This document shows, one piece after another, positions 10,362-19,474 of a stretch of DNA of 36,869 nt (the stretch's first letter is position 1; each line of letters begins with the position of its first letter). The position numbers and the translations under genes are program-made. A model generated the notes under the pieces. That model made no database searches. It was not told where the DNA came from and was given only the letters and a program-made list of their open reading frames with translations. The stretch comes from an uncultured Parvularculaceae bacterium. GTDB taxonomy: Bacteria > Pseudomonadota > Alphaproteobacteria > Caulobacterales > Parvularculaceae. The stretch spans positions 1 to 36,869 of the forward strand of contig CALLPQ010000169.1 of NCBI GenBank assembly GCA_938015425.1, in the 5' to 3' direction.

Positions 10362-11789
10362 ATGCGCCGAGTAGAATTTCGCCGACCCATTATTGGCCGT
10401 TTATTATGGGGATGGATAGGGTTTGCGGGCTTTTTACTGTGTGGGGCAGGATGGTTAATCGTTGACCAAGCCAACAAGCCCAAGATTGGCACGATCGCTC
10501 TTAATATTGATGAAAATGCAACGCGCCTTGCTTTGCCTGAAAACGCAAACGTCAAACCTGAATTACGTTTATCACCCCCCGAAGGGGCCGTTTTTGCGTC
10601 AACTACCAGTCCGACCCTTGCATCTTCAAAACATAACGAAGCTTCCAATTCTGGTTCTGCCCTAAGAAGAGGCCCAAGCACAGTTTTGGTTTCAGATCAT
10701 AACAGTGAAATATCCGGACCTAAAACCTACATCATTAACGATGAAAATAGTGACACTGAAACTAATAGTGATGAGGACGATTTTATAGATAGATCATCAC
10801 CCTATATATCAACGTTTGATGGCACCAATCTTGATACGGAAGAGTTAACCGGTGAAGGTCCGGCATTTGAAGATAATTCAGCAGAAGACAACCCTGAAGA
10901 AGACAATCCCGGGGAGTTAGTCATCACCATTGACGGGGTCAGTATTGATGAAAAAAAACCGGGAAAGTCACGAGCCGTCCGAAAAGAAGTGATCAAGCCT
11001 CTCAAACAGCCCCTCTCCTCGCTTACGCAAACCACCCAATATGGCGATATCCCTAAAATCGACAATCAGGGGCGGCGTGCGTCAAATTATTATGCAAAAC
11101 CTCACACTCTCAACACCGAGAAAAAGCAGGTTGCTTTCGTCGTAAGCGGCTTAGGCCTAAACGCAGAGCTAACCGAATTTGCCATTGAAGCCTTACCGGG
11201 CAAGATCACCCTTGCTTTTGCTCCCTATGCTGAGGACCTTGATATATGGACAAAAAAAGCCCGCGCGAATGGCCATGAAGTCATTATTGAAATTCCGATG
11301 GAAGGTTATGGCCCCAACGCCGCCCAACGCATTGGCCCCGCCGGATTATTAACAACCCATAGCGAGCCGGAAAACAACCAACGGCTAGACTGGATATTGT
11401 CACGAACAAAAGGGTATTTTGCGGTAACCAACTATCAGGGGGGGCGGTTTTCGGCGGATGAAAAAGTCATGGCACCCGTTATTAAAAGGCTGATGTCCCT
11501 AGGTCTTGCCTATATTGATGATACGGGCGCAGCAACAAAACCGACCCGTTCTGCATTGCTGGCCAAATCGCGGATTATTTCCCCTGCACAAGGAAGCGCA
11601 AATTCCACCAAGATGAAAACCGACCTTGCGAACTTACGCCAATTTGCCCTTGCGGAAGGACAGGCCATCGGCAAAATAATTGCCTCGCGTGCCAGCATTA
11701 CCATTTTGGATTTATATCTGGACGAATTAGAAGATGAAGAGATAGAGCTTGCGCCTGCTTCCGCGCTTCTTTATGCGAATAGCCAATAG
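10362..11789 (+). CDS. Divergent polysaccharide deacetylase family protein
   Basis: N-terminal TM and long acidic linker, then VAFVVSGLGLNAELTEFAIEALPGKITLAFAPYAEDLDIWTKKARANGHEVIIEIPMEG...YFAVTNYQGGRFS. Location upstream of rppH is consistent. Confidence 0.88.
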   Translation: MRRVEFRRPIIGRLLWGWIGFAGFLLCGAGWLIVDQANKPKIGTIALNIDENATRLALPENANVKPELRLSPPEGAVFASTTSPTLASSKHNEASNSGSALRRGPSTVLVSDHNSEISGPKTYIINDENSDTETNSDEDDFIDRSSPYISTFDGTNLDTEELTGEGPAFEDNSAEDNPEEDNPGELVITIDGVSIDEKKPGKSRAVRKEVIKPLKQPLSSLTQTTQYGDIPKIDNQGRRASNYYAKPHTLNTEKKQVAFVVSGLGLNAELTEFAIEALPGKITLAFAPYAEDLDIWTKKARANGHEVIIEIPMEGYGPNAAQRIGPAGLLTTHSEPENNQRLDWILSRTKGYFAVTNYQGGRFSADEKVMAPVIKRLMSLGLAYIDDTGAATKPTRSALLAKSRIISPAQGSANSTKMKTDLANLRQFALAEGQAIGKIIASRASITILDLYLDELEDEEIELAPASALLYANSQ

Positions 11790-11835
11790 ATGAATCCAAC
11801 GATTGAATTTAAACGCCCTAAAACTGCCATTATAG

Positions 11836-12405
11836 TTGCGCGTTACCCCTGCCAAATTCCCGCCAAAACATAGGCCAACAATGTTGCTATCCAAGAAACT
11901 CACCAAACATTATCGCCCTAATATGGGGATTATGCTTTTTAACAAAGAAGGTAAAGTCTGGCTTGGACGACGACTTGCGGGGTTTGATGCTCTGGATCCG
12001 GAGAGTTTTACGGACGGGTTCCGGTGGCAGATGCCGCAAGGCGGTATTGATAAAGGGGAAAACTATAAGGAAGCAGCCTATCGGGAACTCAAAGAAGAAA
12101 CGGGTGTGTATAACGCTTCATTAATCATGGTTACACCGGGGTGGTTGGCTTATGATTTCCCCCCCGAATATAAAAAACGCAAATGGCGCGGCCAACGCCA
12201 GAAGTGGGCTGTGATGGCTTTTACCGGTGATGAAAGCGAGATTGATTTAACCGCTGATGACCATCAGGAATTTGACGCATGGCGATGGGAAGAGCTTGAA
12301 AACCTGCCCGACTTGATTGTGCCTTTTAAAAAAGAAATCTACCAAGAGCTTGTCGACACTATACTACCCATTAGAGATTATATCTTGGCGAGACCACCAG
12401 CTTAG
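11836..12405 (+). CDS. rppH: RNA pyrophosphohydrolase (Nudix)
   Basis: YRPNMGIMLFNKEGKVWLGRR, FRWQMPQGGIDKGE and Nudix box YKEAAYRELKEETGV. The internal ATG at 11881 may be the true start. Confidence 0.94.
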   Translation: MRVTPAKFPPKHRPTMLLSKKLTKHYRPNMGIMLFNKEGKVWLGRRLAGFDALDPESFTDGFRWQMPQGGIDKGENYKEAAYRELKEETGVYNASLIMVTPGWLAYDFPPEYKKRKWRGQRQKWAVMAFTGDESEIDLTADDHQEFDAWRWEELENLPDLIVPFKKEIYQELVDTILPIRDYILARPPA

Positions 12406-12407
12406 CA

Positions 12408-12868
12408 TTACCTATTGCCTAAATGATCCTCTTGATACGGGGGAACTTGCTTTAGGTATGGCAGTCGCTAATCCATCTCGTTCTTTTGGACGTGCGCTTG
12501 GAAATGGACTTATCACAAATTAATTTAGAGGTAGTGCTACGACACGTGCAGCGGGACGCAATGGCACAAGAGCCGAGAGGGTTGGGGTTATAGGAGGTTC
12601 CGCTATTTTGGGTGGGGTGACATTTACAAGTATTCAGAGGGGGCAAGCAATGATAGCTCTTACTAACTTTGATAATCAGCTGTCTTCTGCCGGTTTATCG
12701 CTAAATATTGTACCGATCAGTGCATTAACTTCCTTGGGTCGATCAGCTGCCGTTGGCTCTGAATTTGATTTTAGTTTGAGAACTGGTATTTTGACCGTTG
12801 GGTCTAATTTAGGAACTGAAAATGTGAATGTGGTCTTTTCACAACAAATTTTTGCCCCCTTTCCTTAG
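12408..12868 (+). pseudogene. Possible decayed coding sequence with one in-frame stop
   Basis: One frame reads LNDPLDTGELALGMAVANPSRSFGRALGNGLITN, stop (TAA 12521-12523), then FRGSATTRAAGRNGTRAERVGVIGGSAILGGVTFTSIQRGQAMIALTNFDNQ...FAPFP. Both halves share a frame and look protein-like. Family unknown. Confidence 0.4.
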
Positions 12869-12897
12869 GGTTTATTTAACAACTAGAAACTGAGAAA

Positions 12898-13095
12898 ATG
12901 GAAAAACTTTGGATAAAATATTTAGACTTCATTCATGGCTGTTTTTTTTATGCTAGTATTTTTTTTATACCAGATTTGATAATTTCTATTTTATATAAAA
13001 AAGAACCCTTTGCTTATGGATCATTATTTTTTATACTTTTAGTTCTAACAACGATATCAAAAGTAATTTTAAATCGTCTTAACGATCAAAAGTAG
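12898..13095 (+). CDS. Small hydrophobic protein, hypothetical
   Basis: 65-aa ATG ORF with two predicted hydrophobic segments (CFFYASIFFIPDLIISILY; GSLFFILLVLTTISKVIL). Locally AT-rich; no family recognised. Confidence 0.45.
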   Translation: MEKLWIKYLDFIHGCFFYASIFFIPDLIISILYKKEPFAYGSLFFILLVLTTISKVILNRLNDQK

Positions 13096-13154
13096 TAAGT
13101 CGCAACTGTGTATATCAGGTATTTCTCACCTCAATAAACCGATCTTCCCTCATC

Positions 13155-13499
13155 ATGGCGTTTATCTGGGTTAGCGGTATGCAAAAAATTGTTGATAGCC
13201 GAGGTTTTGCCTGCCCCCTTCCCGTTATTCAGATGGAGGCGGCTCTGCGCCACCTTAATCATGGGGAAAGCCTATTGGTCTTGGCGGATGATCCCATCGC
13301 AATGATTGATATCCCCCATTTCTGCCAAGAAGGCGGCCATACCGCCCAAAAACTATCCCTCTTGGAGCTCGAGCGAACCCTAAAATCAGAAAATCCGGCC
13401 TACTATTCAAACATATTTCCCCTTAAGAAGAGGGATATTTGCGTTTTTATGGTCACAGCTGGCCGGAAAACACCCTTCATTCCCCCAAAAACACCATAA
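13155..13499 (+). CDS. TusA/SirA-like sulfurtransferase family protein
   Basis: IVDSRGFACPLPVIQMEAALRHLNHGESLLVLADDPIAMIDIPHFCQEGGH has the CPxP motif and TusA-like spacing. Confidence 0.85.
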   Translation: MAFIWVSGMQKIVDSRGFACPLPVIQMEAALRHLNHGESLLVLADDPIAMIDIPHFCQEGGHTAQKLSLLELERTLKSENPAYYSNIFPLKKRDICVFMVTAGRKTPFIPPKTP

Positions 13500-13623
13500 A
13501 TTTGCTTAATAACTGTCTCATTATGGGATGAATATTTGTGCATAACAGGTTCTAATGATAGCCTATCACAAGCTGCCTATTGATTATGGGCCTATAGAGT
13601 GCTTGTCTGTTTATTAACCAAGT

Positions 13624-13638
13624 TTAAAAAACTATTAA
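13624..13638. promoter_or_regulatory. Candidate CtrA-type box TTAA-N7-TTAA
   Basis: Exact TTAA AAAACTA TTAA; a near-match TTAA at 13614 lies one helical turn upstream. Local AT-richness makes chance occurrence possible. Confidence 0.3.
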
Positions 13639-13665
13639 ATTTGGTAGTTTGAGCAAATAAAGGCA

Positions 13666-13693
13666 GATTGGCTATCTTGGATTAGCTATCTTG
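13666..13693. repeat. Two-copy 14-bp tandem repeat
   Basis: GATTGGCTATCTTG followed directly by GATTAGCTATCTTG (one mismatch). Confidence 0.75.
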
Positions 13694-13830
13694 GTAAGAG
13701 TAACAATATTGGGTAAAAATACCCGATATTGGGTTTGAGTTAGAATCTGATTGAGTAGAATCCACACTATCGGATTTTGGACTTTATATTTTAAAAGCTC
13801 GACTTTTGTTGGAAATTGGGGAGCTAAGTT

Positions 13831-15151
13831 AATGGGATACGGGGTTATGAAAAACCATACTAATCTTAAAAATAGGGCCAAAGCAGCCGTTGCAGGGTTA
13901 GCATTAATAACAGGTGCCACACTCGCAACAGCGACACCAGCCTATGCTGATTATAATGAAGGTTTACAGGCCTATATTGCCGGGCAATATGAAAAATCCA
14001 TCGACACGTGGACACGGTATGCCCTGGCTGGTGATGTCAGATCAAAAAAGGTTCTGGGCGATATCTATTCCGGCAAAGCGCTGGAAAATGTTGGCGATGC
14101 AGCCATACCAATTGATAAACTACCCATAGATTATGTGCAGTCATTAACATGGTACACATTAGCGGCCTATCACAATTTCTCGTCATTCCAGCAACCCAGC
14201 ACCTTGGAAGTGAATGATAAAATTATCGCTGAACAGCGTTTACCTGATATCCGTATGCGTATGAGTTCTGCCGATGTGATCAAAGCTGAAAAACGCGTTG
14301 CCCAGAAGTTTGAATCCGGCAGCCCTTATGATCTTTATAATCTCGGCTTTATGTTTCAACGCGGTGCCGGCCTTAAAAAAGATAATGTGCGGGCCTTACA
14401 AATGTTTGCACTGGCCAAGGCCAGAGGCGTTGGTGAAGCCAGTGAGGCTTATGAGCGTCTTGAAGTCTTAATGACACCCTCGGAAAAGAAACGCGCTGCA
14501 GAACTCATTGAAGTATGGCAGCCGCCTTTGCCGCTAGAGTTCACAGGCACAACAAAACAACAAGAAGAGTTGGATAAAGCCCGTAGAGAGCTTAATGAAA
14601 TCAAACGGGCTCAAGCCCTTGAAAAAGTGGCTGATATTGATGTTGAACTTATTCAACGCTCCCTTAACGCCCTTGGCTTTAGAGCGGGCGCTGTTGATAA
14701 CGAACTAGGGCCAGGCACAAGAGCTGCCATCCGGCGTTATCAATATTCTACTGTGGCGCGGAACCCGCAAATGACAGAAGAAGAAAAGCGCTCCATCGTT
14801 ACGGGGACATTATCTGCCTTGCAAACGGTTTCTCTGTTCCAAGAGGCCGCCAGAAATCAACACCCCATGTCACAATATGTATATGGTATCATGCATGTTG
14901 GTGGCATCGGCGTAGAACGCAACGGCGCGATTGCAGTTGAATGGCTGGAGAAAGCCGCAAATCAAAACCTTGCGATTGCCCATAACGGTCTTGGGGTGAT
15001 CTTTAGAGAAGGCACAACAGGGCTAAACGAGGTTACGCCAAACCAGAGTAAATCGGCGTTCCATTTCGCAAAAGCGGCAGCTCTTGGCTATAAACCGGCA
15101 AACAAATCGCTCGAAAAGCTTAGCTTTGAATCACCGCGTGATAATCAGTAA
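13831..15151 (+). CDS. SEL1-repeat protein with peptidoglycan-binding-like domain, exported
   Basis: Signal peptide GLALITGATLATATPAYA; SEL1-like stretches YNLGFMFQRGAGLKKDNVRALQMFALA and HNGLGVIFREGT; PG_binding_1-like IQRSLNALGFRAGAVDNELGPGTRAAIRRYQ. ORF is open to 13751; a start at 13831 or 13849 fits the signal peptide. Confidence 0.87.
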
Positions 15152-15156
15152 AGGGA

Positions 15157-16230
15157 ATGGTGATGACTTATAAAATTAAAACCTTAGCCATATGCGGAAT
15201 TTCTGCACTTACACTATCTTCGATTGCCCAAGCGCAAACTCTTGATGGGAGATTCCCCATTCGAGAGCCCGGCGCTAAAGCCAGCGCAAGCGGTCCAGCC
15301 AAAGGTAAGCCAGACAAGGAAGAAGAAGGCCCGCTACAAATTATTGTAGATGCCAATGGCATTGGTCCCTATACCTCAATCAATCAAGCCATTAAAGATG
15401 TGGCCGTTGGCGGTATTATTTACGTTCAACACGGTGTTTATAATGAAAGCATCAACCTCACGAAATCTGTTTCTATCCAAGGAGACAGAGGGCCAGGATC
15501 AGGCGTTGAAATCAACGCACCGATGAACCAGCCTTGTTTGCGGTTTGCACCAAAAGATGGGGCATCCCATGCTGTGGTTGCCAATGTTAAATTTTATTCA
15601 AAAATAAATTCAGGGGCAAACGCGTGCGTCAATGTTATGGGCGGTGTGTTCACCTTGAAAGAAAGTGACGTCCTTGGTAGTGGCGTGCGTCCCTCCGTTA
15701 AAATTTCTGGCGGCACGGTTATGCTGGAAAAAAACAATATCGCAGCAGGATCAGAGGGCATTTTTGTAGAACAGGCCCATAGTCTTTCTCAAAGCTTTAT
15801 CATTGATAACCATATCAACCGGAACAAGATCGGCGTCGATATTGCCTCTGGTAGTCGGGCTGACGTGGTGATTGCGGGGAACGAGATTTTTGATAATCTT
15901 GATAGCGGCGTTAAATCATCTGGTTATGGCGGCGCAAAACTTATTGGTAATAAGATACGCAACAATAAAGGCTCGGGTATTATTCTAGACAAATATTCCA
16001 AGCTCTCTCTCATCCGTCACAATGATATTTTGCAAAACGCTGGTGATGGTGTGGCGATTCCTTTTGGGGCTAATTCTATCATTGAAGATAATGATATTGT
16101 TGGGAATAGCGGCCTAAGCATTTATGTGCGGGACGGACTATTACCTAAAGTCACAAATAACTTTATTGATAATAATGATGGCGATAAGCCAAGGAAAAAA
16201 CGCCGCCGCAATAAAAAGCGACGTAACTAA
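15157..16230 (+). CDS. Right-handed parallel beta-helix repeat protein, exported
   Basis: Signal-like LAICGISALTLSSIAQAQ; PYTSINQAIKDVAVGGIIYVQHGVYNESI; repeated N-rich turns (NHINRNKIGVDIASGS, NEIFDNLDSGVKSSGYGG, NKIRNNKGSGIILDKYS). Five bp after the upstream stop. Confidence 0.87.
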   Translation: MVMTYKIKTLAICGISALTLSSIAQAQTLDGRFPIREPGAKASASGPAKGKPDKEEEGPLQIIVDANGIGPYTSINQAIKDVAVGGIIYVQHGVYNESINLTKSVSIQGDRGPGSGVEINAPMNQPCLRFAPKDGASHAVVANVKFYSKINSGANACVNVMGGVFTLKESDVLGSGVRPSVKISGGTVMLEKNNIAAGSEGIFVEQAHSLSQSFIIDNHINRNKIGVDIASGSRADVVIAGNEIFDNLDSGVKSSGYGGAKLIGNKIRNNKGSGIILDKYSKLSLIRHNDILQNAGDGVAIPFGANSIIEDNDIVGNSGLSIYVRDGLLPKVTNNFIDNNDGDKPRKKRRRNKKRRN

Positions 16231-16277
16231 TTGCAATAATTAATTGCAGTAATTGATCGCATCAACACCGTTGATAC

Positions 16278-16313
16278 AAAAACCCTCCAATAGAGATATT
16301 GGAGGGTTTTTTT
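16278..16313 (+). terminator. Rho-independent terminator
   Basis: AAAACCCTCCAAT-AGAG-ATTGGAGGGTTTT hairpin followed by T-run, just after the beta-helix gene. Confidence 0.9.
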
Positions 16314-16365
16314 ACTGCTCATAATATGATTGCGCCGCTATCACAATAGTTTTACCGCTCGGCCT

Positions 16366-17343
16366 TTATCGCTGGAGTGAGCGTCGACGTTCATGCTCGT
16401 TTCTTCTTTGCCCCATCCCCCATTTTTGTTGGTCTGACTGCCTGGCCTGCTTATCTGATTGCCCCATAGCGGGGCGACTTATAGCCCTTGCTCCTGCGCT
16501 TCCAGCGGCAACAGATCCGTTTTCACCTAATTTAGTGAGTTCGTCTCTAGGTTTCACAACGGCATTACGGGCTTTAGCAGATTGAGAAATTTTCATTTTT
16601 AATTGTTTACGCGCTGATGCCTTATAAGACCTTTTACCTTCCGTGCGTTGGCGGTATCCCCCGCTTCTGTCTTGTTGCCCAGCCCCCAAACCATTCGCGC
16701 TTTGATTGTTTGTAGCTTGATTATTTTTTAATGGCTCACCTTTTACCGGCTCATCAAGGGCAGATAGATCTCTGGCTAGTCTTTCTTTAAGAGGTGTATT
16801 TTTGCGGGTTTTCTTTTTCCCTCTAATCGTTTTATTACTTCTCGCATTTAAGGCATTTTGTGCTTTTGCATGGGCCGGAATTTTTGATCTATTCGTCTCT
16901 ATATCCCGATCAATACCTAATCCGGTCCTCACCCTTGACTCGGAACCGATGCCCGAAGCGGATAATGAACCGGATTTTACACCGGATACAGACCCAACCC
17001 GCCGCAACTTTTTCGCCTCTGCCTTACTCTTTTTAGCCTGATTATATTTCAGCTTCACTTTGTTGACCTGATGAAGATCTCGATCCTCATCTTTTGGGTA
17101 ATAATCGCGATATTGCCGGTCATGGAACCCTTGTCGAATGGCTTCCTTCTTGGGGCGAACGCGCTGTTTTGGCCGTGATTTTTGTTGGGACACCGCCAAT
17201 TGCTCATCTATTTTATCGATGATAACACCGATAAACCCCAAAGCACCACTTTCTCCATTTTCATGATTATAAATATACCATGCCAAGATAATGGCACAAA
17301 ATATCATCATAATAAAAAACGTTATGGTTTCCATAGGGGTCAC
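16366..17343 (-). CDS. Membrane-anchored, Lys/Arg-rich low-complexity protein, hypothetical
   Basis: N-terminal TM ITFFIMMIFCAIILAWYIY, then a long highly basic, Q/S/N-rich, probably disordered region. No domain recognised. Confidence 0.65.
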   Translation of the reverse strand: MTPMETITFFIMMIFCAIILAWYIYNHENGESGALGFIGVIIDKIDEQLAVSQQKSRPKQRVRPKKEAIRQGFHDRQYRDYYPKDEDRDLHQVNKVKLKYNQAKKSKAEAKKLRRVGSVSGVKSGSLSASGIGSESRVRTGLGIDRDIETNRSKIPAHAKAQNALNARSNKTIRGKKKTRKNTPLKERLARDLSALDEPVKGEPLKNNQATNNQSANGLGAGQQDRSGGYRQRTEGKRSYKASARKQLKMKISQSAKARNAVVKPRDELTKLGENGSVAAGSAGARAISRPAMGQSDKQARQSDQQKWGMGQRRNEHERRRSLQR

Positions 17344-17559
17344 TTCTATGATTTAACTAGAGCCAGAAAATCGCCCCAAAACGGGAATAGTACACAAACG
17401 ATCAATGGCCATACAGTTTAGGCTAACTTAAGTATTTAGAACAACTTACACCTAATGCTTGGGCATAACGATAGCACCGGTGCGGTTTTCTTACCTCTCT
17501 ATGCTAAAATCACACCAATTTGATCACTGCACAATTCTGCTTAATAAATTCGAGGAAAT

Positions 17560-18384
17560 ATGACAAATTATCATGGTAAATGGGCTCTGGTCACTGGCGC
17601 TTCAGCGGGTTTAGGAGCCAGCTTTGCAAAGCAACTCGCCCAAAAGGGGTGCAACATTATTCTCGTCGCACGGCGCGGTGGGCGTTTATCCGCCATCGCC
17701 AGCACTCTGCAGGAACAATATTCCATAAAAACCAAGATAATCACAGCGGATCTGGCAAACCCCAAAGCACCGGATAACATTATGGCAACCTTAAAGGCTG
17801 ATGGCATTCCGGTTGACATTCTAATTAACAATGCAGGATTTGGCTTAACCGGACTTTACACCGACCGCACATGGCAGGAGCAACGCGACTTCATCGAACT
17901 GATGATCACCAGCTATGCGGCCCTAACCCACCATGTGCTAGGCGGCATGGTAGAACGGGGGTTTGGCCGTATAATACAGGTTTCATCCGTGGCGGGATTA
18001 ATTCCGGGTTCTAAAGGGCACACGCTATACGGCCCAACAAAAGCGTTTCTCGTCAGTTTTAGTCAATCCTTGTCAGCTGAATATGAAGATAAAAATATAT
18101 ATTGCAGCGCCCTTTGCCCCGGCATGACAATCACTGAATTCCATGACGTCAATGAAACCAGAAATCTGTTTGTCAAACTTCCCAAATTTACCGTGATGGA
18201 GGCCGATCCGGTTGTCGCGGGGGCGCTGCGGGCGGTTGAGCGCAAACATGTGGTCTATGTACCAGGATTATTTAACAAATTTCTGGTTTGGTTTATGGGG
18301 TGCTTACCGCGACCTTGGGCGGCGGCATTGTTTCGTCAACGGTCTTCAAGCTTTAGAAACAGCACCTCAACACCAAACCGATAA
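17560..18384 (+). CDS. Short-chain dehydrogenase/reductase (SDR)
   Basis: ALVTGASAGLGASFA (TGxxxGxG), NNAG, and catalytic-like YGPTK. Confidence 0.93.
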   Translation: MTNYHGKWALVTGASAGLGASFAKQLAQKGCNIILVARRGGRLSAIASTLQEQYSIKTKIITADLANPKAPDNIMATLKADGIPVDILINNAGFGLTGLYTDRTWQEQRDFIELMITSYAALTHHVLGGMVERGFGRIIQVSSVAGLIPGSKGHTLYGPTKAFLVSFSQSLSAEYEDKNIYCSALCPGMTITEFHDVNETRNLFVKLPKFTVMEADPVVAGALRAVERKHVVYVPGLFNKFLVWFMGCLPRPWAAALFRQRSSSFRNSTSTPNR

Positions 18385-18414
18385 ATCATTTTTCTAGATA
18401 GATTAGAAAATATA

Positions 18415-19344
18415 CTATTCAACATTCTCAACGGGCGCGGCATCATTGAGTGTCCAGTCATATTCATATTTAGAGATAGATTTTTTACCATCCAGCTTTT
18501 TAAGCAAATCATCATTGGCGTATTGGCGAATATGATTAAGGATTTCCCGCTCCTTGGTGCCAAAATCACCATTATACCAGCCATATATTTTGGAAGCGAT
18601 AACCCGCCCCCGCCTTTTGGTAAAGCCAACACCGCGCGGATGGTTAATATAATCGCGCGCACCTTTATCCAAAAGTTGCTCCACATTATCGCCCGTATAC
18701 GCATCAATACTTAAATTAGGACAGCCAATAGACGCGCAATTTACCGCATAATGAATGCGATTATCGCCCCAGACCGGCCTTATAATGCCATGTTCAATAT
18801 TATTTAAAGTCAGGGCGATGCCTGCAATCGTCACAACAGGGCTATCCCACGGCTTATCCAAATCCCGTATAGATGCCAAAGGATAATTTTCAATAATCAA
18901 ATCAACAGTGAGGGCATTATAAAGATTTATCCAGAAACTTAATTGCTCATCACGGTTTAATTGGCGAATATCAACATCGCTTAATTGCTGGATATAAGAT
19001 TGCAAACCGTTTTTATCATCAGCACTCACGCCCCGATAATTAACGAGGTTCACACCATCTGTGTTTTCACCGTTGCCGATTTTAACATAGCGTTTTAAAA
19101 ATTGATCCCATTGGGTATGATCAATTTTAACGACACTATCAGAATTATGAGATTCAAATACAGGGTCCAAAAGAGACGAAGACTGAACAAAATTACGCTC
19201 CAGCCAGATTGGCGCTGCAAACGCAGGAGAAGCCAGGAGTGTAAAAGCCAGAAGCATGGAGATGATAGAAGCAAATATGGTTTTTATCGATTTCGTTTTT
19301 AATCTTGATATAATACGCATGGGACCCTTTTGAATTTTCGCCAA
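18415..19344 (-). CDS. DUF547 domain protein, exported
   Basis: Signal peptide LLAFTLLASPAFA; FWINLYNALTVDLIIENYP, NNIEHGIIRP and HYAVNCASIGCPNL are DUF547 hallmarks. Confidence 0.92.
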   Translation of the reverse strand: MAKIQKGPMRIISRLKTKSIKTIFASIISMLLAFTLLASPAFAAPIWLERNFVQSSSLLDPVFESHNSDSVVKIDHTQWDQFLKRYVKIGNGENTDGVNLVNYRGVSADDKNGLQSYIQQLSDVDIRQLNRDEQLSFWINLYNALTVDLIIENYPLASIRDLDKPWDSPVVTIAGIALTLNNIEHGIIRPVWGDNRIHYAVNCASIGCPNLSIDAYTGDNVEQLLDKGARDYINHPRGVGFTKRRGRVIASKIYGWYNGDFGTKEREILNHIRQYANDDLLKKLDGKKSISKYEYDWTLNDAAPVENVE

Positions 19345-19474
19345 TTAATTTTTAAAATAATCAACCCTCATATGCCTGATCTTTGTGGCATAGTCATGAT
19401 GATCAATTTATAATTTATGAATATCCACGGTTTCGCAATGACGGGTCGGCCATTCTAACACTCATGTGAAAATT

